A stretch of DNA of 64,000 nt from Hydractinia symbiolongicarpus (GCF_029227915.1 NC_079875.1:16611001-16675000); one strand, 5' to 3'; positions 34,219 to 46,795 are shown, numbered from the stretch's first letter. The notes: generated by a model not told the origin, from the letters alone. Translations and numbers: made by a program.

Positions 34219-34985
34219 AAACCCTAGACCGGAAGAATTAATTTCAGTATTTGTCCAAACGATTGAAGCTGAGAAGAACAATGCAGGAACAGTACTTGTT
34301 CATGTAATGATGAATTTGAGGAAGATGAGGGTTCGATAGAGAGAAATAAGTTCAAATATCATAATTGAACTAATTTCACTAAAGGTTCGATATCTTCAAT
34401 CAAAAAAAAGATTAGTAAAGTCATTGCATTGCACGTATAGCTTTATCAAACAACTTGAAAACGGCCGGAAATAACTGACTTCGGATCTTGCATATCTACG
34501 TGCCTAAATATCGTATGCGCTAATCTTTCATAAATTTTGCGTAGGGATCCGCAGTGTCAAAGATCTATTTAACAAAATACAAGAAATTAAATTCCACTTG
34601 ACCTCGAAAAACCCCGTACCGGAAGAATTAATTTCAGCATTTGTCCAAACGATTGCAGCTGAAAAGAACAATGCAGGAACAGTACTTGTTCATGTAATGA
34701 TGAATTTGAGGAAGATGAGGGTTCGATAGAGAGAAATAAGTTCAAATATCATAATTGAACAAATTTCACTAAAGGTTCGATATCTTCAATCAACAAAAAA
34801 GATTAGTAAAGTCATTGCATTGCACGTATAGCTTTACCAAACAACTTGAAAACGGCCGGAAATAACTGACTTCGGATCTTGCATATTTACGTGCCTAAAT
34901 ATCGTATGCGCTAATCTTTCATAAATTTTGCGTAGGGATCTGCAGTGTCAAAGATCTATTTAACAAAATACAAGAAATTAAATTC
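34219..34985. repeat. Tandem duplication of about 390 bp
   Basis: Copy 1 spans 34219-34594 and copy 2 spans 34609-34985, with an offset of 390-391 bases and very few differences. Each copy contains the same 30-odd-codon open stretch on the plus strand (PEELIS, then VQTI, AEKNNAGTVLVHVMMN and a stop after RKMRVR). The predicted peptides differ at two residues, and one further change is synonymous. There is no obvious splice acceptor in front. It may be a duplicated exon remnant or a fragment of a mobile element; I do not recognise it. Confidence 0.9.
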
Positions 34986-35546
34986 AAATTGATCAATCTA
35001 ACAATCCTAATTAACTATAGAAGGGTTACGCGTTTTTAGGAAAAAAAAAAAAGAAAAGTCACTTTCAACTTTTACTATTTTTAATTTTTGTATGTTCACA
35101 CTCTATTTTGGACACGCTATTTTCGATATCGTGTCCAAATCAGGGTCCGATTATTTGCATCTTGTCAATAATCCATAGGAAAAAAGGCATCCATTTGCGT
35201 GACAACGTTGTATTCAGAAATACAAAAAAACTGAATACAGTGAAAGAAAACCAGCTCAATACAAAAAAGCAACAGACAGGCACTTTCAGACGGAGCTCTC
35301 TGTCGCATCAGTAAGTCACAAAAAAGAAGTGAAGAAGGTAACAAAACCTCCTAATAAAAGTGTGAACTTCATCTTATAAATTTGCCTAAAAATTAAAAGA
35401 ACAGAATAGTTGGGTTTAGTGTAAAAAGTCGATTAGTCGAAAGTATTTCTTTTTGTAAGGAACTAATTGCACCTACCTATTATGTGAATAACCATCTTTT
35501 TCTTATAAACTGTAAAATTACAATTTTTTGTTTTCCTTATAATTAG
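34986..35546 (+). other. Upstream region of the TSP1/MAM gene, one possible exon
   Basis: The region 35108-35310 is open on the plus strand and ends at a consensus donor (CATCA|GTAAGTC). The peptide begins DTLFSISCPNQGP and is then Lys/Asn-rich. Its end phase does not fit the next exon cleanly, so I treat it only as a possible upstream exon of the decayed gene that follows. Confidence 0.25.
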
Positions 35547-38500
35547 ATACACCTCTGCCCGTAGTTCCTGGTGTGGAACTTTGTAATGGTAGGAATAAAA
35601 GCTGCTTAACAGTCAGTGTTATGGGTAGCAATATCCGGACATCAAATCCTGTATTCTGCATTGTTTACTCCAAAGGTAAAATAAGCGTTTGCATGTTGTT
35701 GAGGATTCAGTTAAAAAATACTTTTTGTCTGGTTCTTTTCTCAATATAACTATATTTGTATTATAGAGTCCTGGAAGCACCTCCATCACAAATGAAGCTG
35801 TGGCCGTCCCTTTTGCTGAAGTATTGTGCACTCTTCCGTCTCCTTCTCTTTTTTTGGTCGGTGACCCCTCAAACACTATTGCCAAATATACCAATGCATT
35901 CTACGTTCAGCTCTCAAACGATGGACCAAATTTAGTAGACATTGGTAATTTACGACTCAAAATGAATTCAATGTAATTCAACCTCTGCTGCTTTTGAAGT
36001 GAATGTAAATTACTTTAGATCTCAGAATTGCAAAACACTTAACTCGACTTTTAATTTAGGCTACGGAGAAGTTTAGTTGTTTTCAACTGATAAGTGATCT
36101 AATTTACTGCTTCATGAATTTAGATATCAATGTGCAGAATCAATGGATATTGTCTTGCCAAAGGCCAATCGAATCCATCACGTTCTGTTTAAGAATGTGT
36201 ACTTTCAATCGATCAGTATAGCTTCTCAGTAAGACAAGGTACGTATGTATTTTAATTTTAAGTAAAGTGAAATATAGAACAGCTGCCTGTCCACACATGC
36301 CTGCTTGTAAGCTGGTATCAGCATTAAATAATAATCTTTAAATTACCAATAAATGTTACTAACATGTGACCTAAACTTATTTTACTTCACAATATTTCCA
36401 TATTTTAGCTAAATTTTAATGTTGTTGTAAATACTTACACCATGCCCCATCCGGAAAAGGTTTAACTACTTATGATTTCTGGCCACAGGCTCCTACATAT
36501 TAACACCAAAATGTTTTGGTCAAAATGGCGACACCAAAATTTCTTTTACACCTAACTGCCGTTTTAAGGCAAATTTATTCCCAGTATTGGCCCTTCTAGG
36601 CCAAAATTAGTGCAAATTGTCCTTAAAACACTTCTATGGTGATGTTTAGCCTTCTTATGTTGAATAAGAACGGAATTGCCCTTTTGTTCTTCTCAGCTGC
36701 ATTGCAATGAGCTAACAAAGATAGTTTTGTTAGAATCCTCAGGAAAGGAGCCCAGGTTATATTTCGAGGAAAGATTCCTTGGAAATAACATATAAACCGC
36801 CTCCCCTGCCACAAATGTTTTTATAACACAACACAATAGTAAGTCATCAGTATTGACCGACAGCATAATCTGTCTCCTTTACACCAACACTCTTTTTCAG
36901 CTAGCTGTCAATGGTTTGATTGGTCCGCGCGGAAACCATGTTCGACGACATGTGCCCAAGGTCATATGAGGAAGAGTAGAACATCTACATATCAATCATG
37001 TGATGGACTTATTCCTTCACAGACGTATTCCTTCACCATGTCCAGGTAATTCGCTCAAATTTTTCACGATTTTATCATTATCTAAGGGATACATTTTCCT
37101 GATATTTTTGTGAACTGCTTGTTGGGCTTTTAAATATGACAAAACGTGATACTAATTCCACATAGGATCTCTTTCCCAGAGCAGTGCATATGGTTTAATA
37201 AAGACCGGAAACTTTGACACGAAAAATCTTAAAATTTTTAAATGTCAATCTTAGTACTTAAAAAAGTTGTCCTTGGGATAAGCTGGCTGTTATCTTACAT
37301 CTGAACAGAAGCCTGAATCCATTCTAGCTTTTCCTTTCCATTTTAATAAGGCAAACAGAATCTAAAGACTAATTTAGATCTGTTCTGATACTTGCTGTTG
37401 GGTAAAATTTGAAAAGTTTTTGTAACACTTAAAAATAAAAAATAAACACAGTTTATAACTGTTTTTACCCTGTTAAAGCAGAACGACTCCTGTAACATTG
37501 TTTTATTTTAAGGGAAAAGTACAAGTATACTGTGTGAGATTATATCTCCTTATCAGATCAAACTGGTCACTGGGTAGTTAGCACTCACACTCCGTCTCTA
37601 AGTACTGGACCAGATGGAGATCATACCTTCCCATCAGGTAAGGTTATGTGAGACGTATGATAGAATAAGCCTAAAAAATAAATATATTACAGGAAATATA
37701 AAAAACTAAGTACGAAATTCATGTAGATAATGATCACTATCTGCGAGTTACAAACCTATTTATACTAGGGGTTTTGTGAGCCTCATCAGTAACACCATCC
37801 TTAGTAATTTATGATGAGATCTTTTGTGTCTATCGTCCTATCTTAAAACGATAATTTTTTGTCAAAGGAATCAAACCTTTGAATTATTTTTGAGCATAAT
37901 AAATGCTATGTTTGTAATCTGCAAGTAATTTCCAACGCAATAGTATATAATACATACATAAATTTTAACTATATTGTAATACCCGTATACGTTTGTCCGT
38001 CCGTCTCTCTGTCACGCAAAATGGTAGCTTAGCTGCGCAAGTAGCGAGACGCACGCAATATGCGGTATAACAAGGACGGGCGAACCCGTGGATTTTTCCA
38101 CGGGCTAACGACTATAGAAATTTAAAATTAGACAAAGTTCTTATCCTAGCTATGAAGAATTCAATGCCAGAACCATAGATTTATACTTTCTAATTCATAT
38201 AGTAAAATTGAACATAATATCAGAGATTGATTAACTTAGTCATAAAACAAGGGAGGGAGAGAAAAAATAATTAAACGTTTTTAGTTGCTTGAGAATGACT
38301 CTAATCATTTATGTTATACTTTTAGGTTGTGGTCATTTCATTTATTACGAAGCTAGTGGCAAACCTACTGGACATATAGCCTATTTAACCTCGTCCTCAT
38401 TTGTGCCAATGCAAACCAAGTGTTATTTTAAATTCTATGTGTCAATGTACACCCATTTTCTCCAATATATGGGTTCCTTACATGTCTACATTATAAATAG

Positions 38501-38621
38501 TGCCACACTGCAGCAAAATCTTCTTTGGGAAAACAACGGAGTGCTAACAAATAATGCTTCACATTGGAAAAATGTTAATATAGATGTTAATTTCGCTGTT
38601 AAAGTGCAAATATGTCTGTAA
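35547..38621 (+). pseudogene. Extracellular multidomain gene (IPT-like, Cys motif, TSP1, MAM), probably decayed
   Basis: Exons by splice sites: 35547-35675, 35767-35944, 36124-36238, 36901-37045, 37513-37637, 38326-38621. The first two encode a beta-sandwich-like segment ending NAFYVQLSNDG. The third has CRINGYCLAKGQSNPS, typical of short Cys-rich modules. The fourth is a thrombospondin type 1 repeat (CQWFDWSARKPCSTTCAQGH). The fifth and sixth form a MAM domain (TGHWVVSTH, STGPDGDHTFPSG, HFIYYEASGKPTGHIAYL) ending in TAA. The last four exons agree in phase, but TAA at 36190-36192 and TGA at 37535-37537 interrupt them in frame. The junctions 35675/35767 and 35944/36124 are out of phase for the protein-like readings. 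Homologues would be secreted or membrane adhesion proteins. Decay is the simplest reading; misplaced exon borders or assembly errors are alternatives. Confidence 0.65.
37981..38113 (+). mobile_element. Hairpin-ended short repeat (family H), complete copy
   Basis: This 133-base unit begins ACCCGTATACG, has GTCCGTCCGTC then CACGCAAAATGGTAG, and ends with a hairpin CCCGTGGA-TTTT-TCCACGGG followed by CTAACGACT. It sits in the last intron of the TSP1/MAM gene. Further copies lie at 54642-54680, 58549-58648, 60520-60620, 62085-62128 and 62512-62612. The 3' hairpin recalls Helitron ends, but the other Helitron marks are not clear. Confidence 0.8.
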
Positions 38622-41600
38622 GTTATCTAATCAGGTGATAATTTCCATACCCAAAAACGATACCCAAAAACGTGCTTCTCACATTATTGGTTAATTCAGT
38701 AAAGCCCTACTCGCAATAAACCAATTGCTAAGTTAATAAACTAGAAACATCTGGTAGTGGTAGTTATTTTACTACATCTTTTTGGAAGGGTTTGACGTTT
38801 GATATAGCTTTCATATTTCTCAGATTTTCTGTGTGATTAAAATAAATTTTATTTGATAAAATGTTTACATTAATTTTATTGGTACCATTTTTTATATAGT
38901 TCCTATTTAAAGCAGTTAGTGGAAGTGGCCATAATTCGGATATAGCAATCGATGCTGGCACATTGGTGGCTGCCCAGTGCTCTCATAATTGCAGTTAACA
39001 AAAATCTATGTCCTCTGTATTTTTTTCACTTCGATAACAACACAATGAAAATGGTAAAGGGTTAAAATGTTTTCATGCATTGTCATCACACAAAAGTTAC
39101 AATATGCTTCTATGAACTGTGCCGTAACCACAATTTTAATATTGGAGGGTCCTATATAGAAAAAATACATATATAAAGTTCGTTTTATATAGTGGCTACC
39201 CGATGCACCCCCATAGTGGGCGCCGAGTGTGAAATTATTAAATTTTACATTTCTAAATTGGCGGAAATTACCCTTCCAGACGTCAACGATCTCATGGTTA
39301 AATGTTAAAAGTCACGATGAATGTTTCGATATTTTAAATTTAGAAAAGCTGCATTGTTTAATTGGCATCAAAATTAAGATAAAAATTTCCATCAGAAACC
39401 AAAAGGTAGAAAGAAATTTATATACACAACTACAATAATATAAAAAATGATAAGAACACTAGAAACTTTAAGGGTGCTAGCACTTTTTAGAAAATGCGGT
39501 TCAAAGCTGAAAAACGTCGTTCGCTAACAGCATTTGTAGCAGGCATATCTAAGATCAGTTTTCCCACTTTTATAATGTCAAACAGTTTACTTGGGTTATC
39601 TAACTTTTGGAGAAATTACACTAAATCCCTCTTTTTTTCTCCCTTTCTTTCTTTTTTTTTCCCCTCTCTTTCTTTCTTTTTCTCTCTCTTTCTTTTTTTT
39701 TAGTAGGAAAGTTATTGGGGGGGCCTGTGGACCCCTGGCGGTTACGGCACTGATAAAGGAACAAAGTTTTTAAGAATCATATAGCTGTTAAAAAAAACAC
39801 TGGATGAACTTTTCCTAAGTTTACGTTTAATTTAATTTAAAAACATTTTACTGGTATTTTTAACAAGGCTGTCTTAATTAGCACCAAAATATTACCAAAA
39901 CAAGACAACACAAAACTAAACTGTAAAACAAATCAAATCAAGTCTTGCAATTATATTCCTTATACTTATATTTCCCTAACACAGCAGCAATGGCGTGTGT
40001 AGAGATACGAAAACTTTAATTTATTCAAAATCGTGAGCACTCCAGTTTTTGAATTTAATATAGTGTCCGAAACTTTAGCAAGGTTCCTATTTGAACTGTG
40101 TGTAGAGAGCTAGCAAGCTTAGTTACTTTTTTATTTTATGGCCAAATATTTTAAGTATTTATCCCGGCATGGCTACATACAAATTAAACAAACTTCTTAT
40201 TAAAAAGTTGTGTAATCTGTTTTAACCTCTTTGTTAGTTTGTAAAAAATCAATTTTGACGAAATGACCGAAATGTTTTTTGGTGGAAATGCTTTAATACA
40301 CGATAATGCATACCTTGAAGCTTTTTTATACCAAATTGTGACTAACAAGTGGTTTGGAATGTTGCCATATTTGCTATATTGGATTACAAACGTTCCTGGA
40401 TTTACAAATTATTTGACTAATTTATCTAAGTTTTTACTTGATATTCTGTTTTTGTATGATAATAGCAAACATTTGTAAAATATCTATATATTTAGAATAT
40501 CTATTTAAGATTTCTGCTTTATTTTTTCAATGTCACTATATATAAATATCCTATATTTAGTATTTTCAAGGTAAATCTTCCATGACTATACAACGTGAAC
40601 TACTTTTTTATGCCAATGTGCATGGAAGCTCAACAACACTCAAGCTGAACTTTAAAACATTCTTCCGCAAGCACTTTCTTCCCTTTAAATAGTGCTTTTA
40701 ACACAATGATTTTAAAACTAGACTCAAACAACTGTTGATCGTAACGTGTTGAGATATGTAATTTATTATTATTTCCTTCACTTGATTTATATGACTTTTT
40801 GTAAAATCTGTATAATTTTCTCTCACCATTTTGTAGAATTTGTATAATTTTTGCGAATTTTGTATATTTGTGTAATTTGTGCAAATTTTGCATACAAATG
40901 ATCTTTTTAAACCTCTGTTTGTTTTTCTTAATATTAATATTAATTTTAGAGATGTTTACTATATGAACACCTTAGTCAGAAACAGCAACCTTACATATCA
41001 ATAATTTTTTTCTTCTTTTAATGCTTATTACACAAGCCATTTTCTGCAAGTTGACAGCTAGGTATTGGCGCAATAAATAACATTTTAATTTGTTTACAAA
41101 CATAGCCTTCTTGTTGTAAGTACATGCCTGCAACTTTACAAAAACGACGGTACAAATTTGATAAGAGACAGTTATGACGATAGCGCTGTCTTAAAGTACG
41201 CCGTCGTGATTTGCGCAACGGAATCTACTGTTTAAGTTGTTAATTTTAAGAAATACGCGATGCGAAGTAAAAGTATCAAAGTTGCCTTTGAGAGACTAGT
41301 TCAGGCGTTAACTTTTAAACCACCTTAACTACTGCAGGGCGTTTAAAGGGCGTAGACTTGGACCCATTGGGGAGCTTACAACGCCCTCCCCCCACCCCCT
41401 AGTTGTACTTGATCCTCGATTAGCACATCCGAAGCTATTTTACGCAAAAAAAAAACATAAAACCGCCGCTGTACAGATAGACCGCTATAAATATTAAGGA
41501 CTAGGTTGTTGTGAAAAGTGCTCTACATATTTAAGAAAGACATCAAATCGGCCATACGCTTTTTTTTAAGAACGTTTAAGTTTACCCAGACTCATTATTA

Positions 41601-41894
41601 CTCTCATTTCTTTATCGTTCTATTGTTTTTAACCTGAAATCCCAGCCTGATATTCTTATAAAGCATATTCTCATATGAGATAAGCGTGTACCCAACGGTA
41701 CCAAACATGGACCATCGTTCTGCCACCACCAACCATTTCTCAGCCATAAAAACGGGTGTGTATTCTATGGGTTAAAATATGTTGGCATCCTACAAAAAGT
41801 ACATTTCTTACACCCGTAGCAAATCTTTTAGATGGTTTAGCTTACACACGAAGTAGCGATATTATAATCGGCTTTGTTGCTACGGGCTGAATGT
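38622..41894. other. Gene-poor stretch with a CT-rich tract
   Basis: No supported multi-exon gene. A pyrimidine tract rich in TTTCTTTC and TCTCTC spans about 39629-39701. A small ATG-initiated frame at 40263-40478 encodes 71 residues, hydrophobic in the middle (FGMLPYLLYWITNVPGF). It could be a micro-protein but has no supporting context. The remainder is AT-rich. Confidence 0.4.
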
Positions 41895-42150
41895 AAATTA
41901 ACCTTGATAGACATTTAACTGTTAATAAAAGCAGTGTAATTCCAGCCTTAATAGGCAATTAACTGTTAATAAAAGCCGTGTAATTCCAACCTTAACAAAC
42001 AATTAACTGTTAATGAAAGCAGTGTAATTCCAACTTTAATAGACAATTAACTGTTAATGAAACAAGTGTAACTTCATCGTTAATGGACAATTAACTGTTG
42101 ATAAGCAGTGTAATTCCAACCTTAACAAACAATTAACTGTTAATGAAAGT
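41895..42150. repeat. 44-bp tandem repeat, about five copies
   Basis: The unit starts TTAACTGTTAATAAAAGCAG and continues with TGTAATTCCA plus a variable CCTTAA segment. Copies start at 41915 and 41959 (a 44-base offset) and continue with several substitutions, including changes in the GTTAATGAAAG part. Confidence 0.9.
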
Positions 42151-42410
42151 AGTGTAACTCCCATGGGAGAAATTTTAAACGTCAAAATGTTGTGTTTTGA
42201 AAAATTAAGCAGGATAAAAAAATATGAGAGATGCGAACGCACGCATGAAAATATTTTTTTCATCCGAAGTATTTTTTGGATGTTTTTAAGGTATGTGAAC
42301 TTGTTTATGCTTGTTATTTTTTGTTTTTTGAGCACAACAAGAACATGTTTCATTTTTTTCGGTTTTTATTGTTTGCTTTTTATTATTCTAAGATTAAAAT
42401 CAGTACACAC

Positions 42411-42645
42411 ACAGTAGATTTCCCTTATTAAACACCCTGTCTCTAATAAGCACCCTCTGTGATAAACGCCCCATCTAATAATCGCACGCTCTAAGAAAGC
42501 CCAATGTAATAATCGCACTCTATGATAAACGACCCATCTTATATGCGCCCTCTGAAATAAACGCCCTTCTTCTAATAATCGCTCTCTGTGATAAGCGCCC
42601 CATCTAATAAGTGCTCTCTGTGAAAAACGCCTCATTTATAACGTG
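42411..42645. mobile_element. Pogo/Tigger-like MITE fragment with internal repeats
   Basis: The fragment begins CAGTAGATTTCCCTTATTAA and consists of repeated variants of TAATAATCGC, CTCTGTGATAAACGCCCC and ATCTAATAAG. This style of repeated half-sites is seen in the other CAGT-ended elements in this window. A matching inverted right end is not visible, so the copy is probably truncated near 42645. Confidence 0.5.
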
Positions 42646-42673
42646 ACCTCAAAATGACTTACTTTCCAGCTTG

Positions 42674-43665
42674 TCTACACGCTTTTTCATATAAGAATAT
42701 GTTTTTACATAAATATTCTTAACTTTTGCCAAAAATTACCCTGGTATATTCTTACCATATTTATATATGTATATTTATATATTTTATCAATGTTTGATAA
42801 AAAAAACTCCACCAAACCGATCAAACAACAAATTTTACCATTTTAATAAAGATAAATGTTTGATGAAAACATATTCTGGAACACATTTCATCAAACACCA
42901 TCAACACGATTTTTTTCTTATTTTTTAAAAAAATGGGAAAATAATGCATATAAGGCACACTGATCAAACATTTCATCAAAGATCATAAAATGTCGATGCT
43001 TAATGAAATATTTAATTGGTTTGCGCCGGCCTTACGGTGCTGTTGTTAAAACAGTGAAATTCAACTGATAAATAGACAGCTAGATTTTGTTGAAAAAAGT
43101 ACTTTAAATGAAATCCGAGAATAAACATTGTTGCATAAGATATAATTCTAAGTCCTAAGACTTAACAAAGAAAAAATATATTTAACATTTTTATAATTTT
43201 TCAATAGACCTTTTCTGAATTTCCTAATTATGTCAAACTCATTTAAAGAAAGAATTAGCAAAAGGTAGAACAAATTACCTAATTTCGTAAATATTTCTTT
43301 TCGTTAAGTGCCTCAATTCCGAGCTGAAAGTTACGGTCAAACCCTTCATATAGACGAGCTTCCTAAAAATAGCCTCATTTTCAAAATAATTATTATTTTT
43401 AAATCTAAATAAAATCCAACCAGAACATTATATTGCTCTAAAAACTTCATTTTTGTCATGATAATTTAATAATTTATCTGAATATCCTTATTTAAAGAGC
43501 ACAGAACCATTATAAAATTTTGGATGACGTCATGATTATGATAATTTATGAAATTCGGGAAAGGTATATTAGGATGCAAGCAAATTAAAGATAAGCATAT
43601 TATATGGGATATTCTCATTTTTTTTTTTATTTTATCTTCTATATTCTTATAAAAAAGCGTGTAGA
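42674..43665. mobile_element. Inverted-repeat element of about 1 kb carrying a nested MITE
   Basis: The left end TCTACACGCTTTTTCATATA and the right end TATAAAAAAGCGTGTAGA (within 43641-43665) are inverted repeats of about 25 bases with a 2-base gap. The interior is non-coding and includes several ATGTTTGAT/ATCAAACAT inverted motifs (42785-43000). It is interrupted by the family A MITE at 43207-43566. Partial ends of the same type occur near 25700-25720 and 41660-41691. Confidence 0.6.
43207..43566. mobile_element. TA-flanked MITE, family A copy 2 (inverted, nested)
   Basis: This is the reverse-orientation, diverged counterpart of 27475-27803. The left end is GACCTTTTCTGAATTTCC and the right end is GAAATTCGGGAAAGGT, with TA at both borders. 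Shared interior landmarks include AAGTGCCTCAATTCCGAGCT and GGATGACGTCAT. It sits inside the larger inverted-repeat element, so it inserted after that element did. Confidence 0.78.
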
Positions 43666-46112
43666 TTGGTTCGTTCCACACTTTTTTATCCTCATCCTAT
43701 GAAACTTCAGGGAAGTTTTTTTTCATCAGTCCATTGCTATTCAGTCCATAGCCATTTTGTTACAAAAATTAGTTTATTTAATGTTTTCTTATCTTTTTAA
43801 GCGCTTCTATATATATTATTCATTTCCAATTTTCTTTTAGATGTTGATCAATCGAAATAACACGTCTTTGGAACACTGGTTATGCGATATTATATATCAT
43901 AGAGTTATATGTGCATATTATGGAAGCAGAATGTTCTCGAGTAGCTTCCTTTCGATTAAGCTTTGTCCTTAGTTGATTATCTCATCCACCATAGTTACAT
44001 TGCTACAAAGATTTAGTTTTGTTTAAAAGCAACTCGAGAACTTTCTTGTAAAGGTATGTGGTTATGAGTACTTGTGGAATGCATAGGTTTGCGTGCGCGT
44101 CAGGTAGCGTCACTTTTGATCATGCTTTGGGGTATTTTTTGGGTTAGAAGGTTTGGGCGACGGTGTCGGTGGCTGTGTTTTGTGCCATATAGTTTGGGCG
44201 ATTAAGACAATATATTTCTTGGGATATACAGCCGTTGTGTGGAAGGTATAGGTAGACTAGGTAGGTTTTAATGAGTGGAAGGTTTTCAAAGAAATTCGAC
44301 CTTATGACATTCGTATAAATTTTGAGTAAAAAATGTATAGAACAATTTTGCTCCGCTATACAAAAAGGAAAATAAAAGCGATTGTTTTTAGTCTTCAAAT
44401 TATTCGATTCGACATTCACTGCATTACTTTCATACATTTCAGAATTTCAGTTCCATTTTATTAACTCGATTGATCTTCTGTATGTGTCCTTGTGTAGAGG
44501 CGTTTCATACTTTGGGTTTGATAAGAATGTCGTGAAATTATATTTTAAAAGATAAAAAGTTGAAATTGATAATAGGCATAAATAATATTTGGCAAACTCA
44601 TTTGGTATCCCTTTTCATAAATATTCCGAAGATTTATTAAAATGCATGGTACCAACTCGGGCAAAAATGGCTCAGTTTAACTTACGACTACAGTTTAGTT
44701 TTACAACCTTTTTCTTGAGTAACTGAAAAAAATTCACTTGCCGATTGATTTTTTTTCCGACTAACTCATTCCTTGACAAATAATTTATTTTCGACGAATA
44801 CGCTGATAGCTTCTGAATCAACTGGGACAAATAATTGAATAAAAATAATAAATGACTGATTAAAAACAAGAAGAAAATAAAAAAAAGAGAAAATAAAAAA
44901 AAAGAGAAAAAATGCAATGTCCAACTTTAATTATTTTTGTAAAAATTAGCTCCATATCCGATTGAAAAGTCAAAATTTTTATAGTTCGACTGTACTTAAT
45001 AATAAAACGGCATTTTGTGGATACATAACTTTATTGGTATTTAATAAGCATCTTTCTGACAGTAAATAGAACTTCCAAACAGTCTCGTCATTTTATTTTA
45101 TCCTCGGGGAGTTACATCAAAACGAGAAGGCCGGGAACGTGCCGTTACTGATCGTCTTGTTTGCATTTTAAAGGATGTATTTTTGTCTTGTTGGTTCAAA
45201 CTAAATAAAGCGCTAAAATTATAAGGTTTTCTGGTAAACTACTTCATAAGTCATCTCTTTTATTAGTTCAAGCAACTCATTACTTCCTACACTTTGAAAA
45301 CTTCAATGTTTCTATGCTGTAAAGCAGTGATATTATTTCCCTAAGAATTGATGAGATACAAAAAGCCTCACGCTTACTATAGAACTGTTTATTTGTGGAA
45401 AATTATTTCACTTATTCCAATAAAAATGTGTGTATCGCTTTTATTTCTCTATTAAATTATATCCATTTACGAATGTCACAAAACTGTCTCTCAATTCACA
45501 AGTTTTAAAGATCTATTTTCAACAGAAGGAGCTGTTTTTTTATTAAGGCAAAGGTTCAATTTTTTATTCTCGTTTCTAAATTATTTTTCAAATGCAAAGA
45601 TTATAAGTTTTGTTTTAGCTTCACGGTTTTTCCCTCCCAAGTTATTGTAAGGGAGGGTTTTTTAACCCAGTTGCAAAAACAAATCATAAGCTTTGCTCAC
45701 TCGCTTTAGTCCAAAAACGTAAAATTTGAAATGCTAAAGAAAGCAAAAGTCTCAGGTTTGTCAGGAAGCAGGATGTAAGGCGATAAAATCTCCCAAAACG
45801 GGTTACCAAAACTCTCCCAGACGAACTTCTTATTTTGATTCTGTAGAAGTCAGGCACTATTTTTGTTTTGATAACAGGAGCGTTGAAAATCGGGTGGCAG
45901 TTTAGGAAGCTAGTGTGCATGTATTGCCGGTCGCCGTGTGAATTCCTCCAACAGACTTAACTTGACTATGTTCCATGGCATGATCTTCTGTGACGCTAAA
46001 TTTTTTAAAAACGAATTCTCTTATCGCACAGGTTACTTTGAAGCAAAACGTGGATAGGGCGTAAGCATTTCGCGCGAACAAAATTCCACAATGTACTCAA
46101 ACCACATGTCTT
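43666..46112. other. Gene-free AT-rich stretch
   Basis: I see no supported exon. There is an A-rich stretch at about 44865-44915 and a small hairpin at about 45630-45656 (CCCTCCC/GGGAGGG). Nothing else is recognisable. Confidence 0.5.
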
Positions 46113-46330
46113 CCTTCAATGCACGGTGTAACTTGTTGATGTGCGACACATTTGAAAGAAAGGAACATGTTCTAACTGGATTATGGAATGACTTGAATTC
46201 ATTCTTACAACAACAAACAAATTTTGTCTGTTGTTGTGAATGGATTTAAATTATTTCAAATATTCAGTTAGAAAATGTTTCTTTCTTTCAAATGTTTCGC
46301 ATGTCAACAAGTTACACTGTGCATTGAAGG
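46113..46330. repeat. Long foldback (hairpin) of 218 bp
   Basis: The sequence folds on itself. The left arm starts CCTTCAATGCACGGTGTAAC and the right arm ends with the near-complement, GTTACACTGTGCATTGAAGG. Pairing runs about 100 bases per arm with scattered mismatches, through CATTTGAAAGAAAG/CTTTCTTTCAAATG, down to an ACAACAACA/TGTTGTTGT base and a short loop. It may be a snap-back MITE or, if transcribed, a source of double-stranded RNA. Confidence 0.88.
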
Positions 46331-46489
46331 AAATTTTAGGATTTTTTTTAATTCTTAATAAAAAAACGACATAAAAATTGAGTAAGACCCCCGCCTTTTT
46401 TATTTTTCTTGTTGTCGACTCGGCCCTTTATTTGCAGTTGCGTTCAGGTAGTTGAATCCAACTATTTCCTATGTTTCAGCTTACCTACA

Positions 46490-46735
46490 CAGATTGACTG
46501 AGACTATTTCGAATGTGAGTAACTGAGACTACTTGTATTTCGAATGAAGGCTATTTAGAGTAACTGAGACTATTTGAGACTATTTCGACCGAACGTTGTT
46601 TAGAGAAACTACTTAGAACGAAGGCTTCTTTAAGTAACTGAGACTATTTGAGACTATTTCGACCGAACGTTGTTTAGAGAAGCTATTTAGAACGAAGGCT
46701 TCTATGAGTAACTGAGACTATTTTTTATTTCGACC
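46490..46735. repeat. Degenerate 74-bp tandem repeat
   Basis: The repeated block TAACTGAGACTATTTGAGAC, then TATTTCGACCGAACGTTG, occurs at 46561 and 46635 (a 74-base offset). Partial, more diverged units lie before and after. Confidence 0.85.
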
Positions 46736-46795
46736 GATTTCCATATTCACACCTTATTTATTTTCAAATCTAATTCGATCAGAGAAATGTTATTA

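Noticed and set aside
42366-42635. A minus-strand frame with repeated Arg/His-rich motifs
   Set aside because: The peptide repeats mirror the internal DNA repeats of a CAGT-ended MITE and do not indicate a protein.
44672-44917. An 81-codon minus-strand frame rich in Phe and Leu
   Set aside because: It reads an A/T-rich simple stretch; the composition is fully explained by low complexity.
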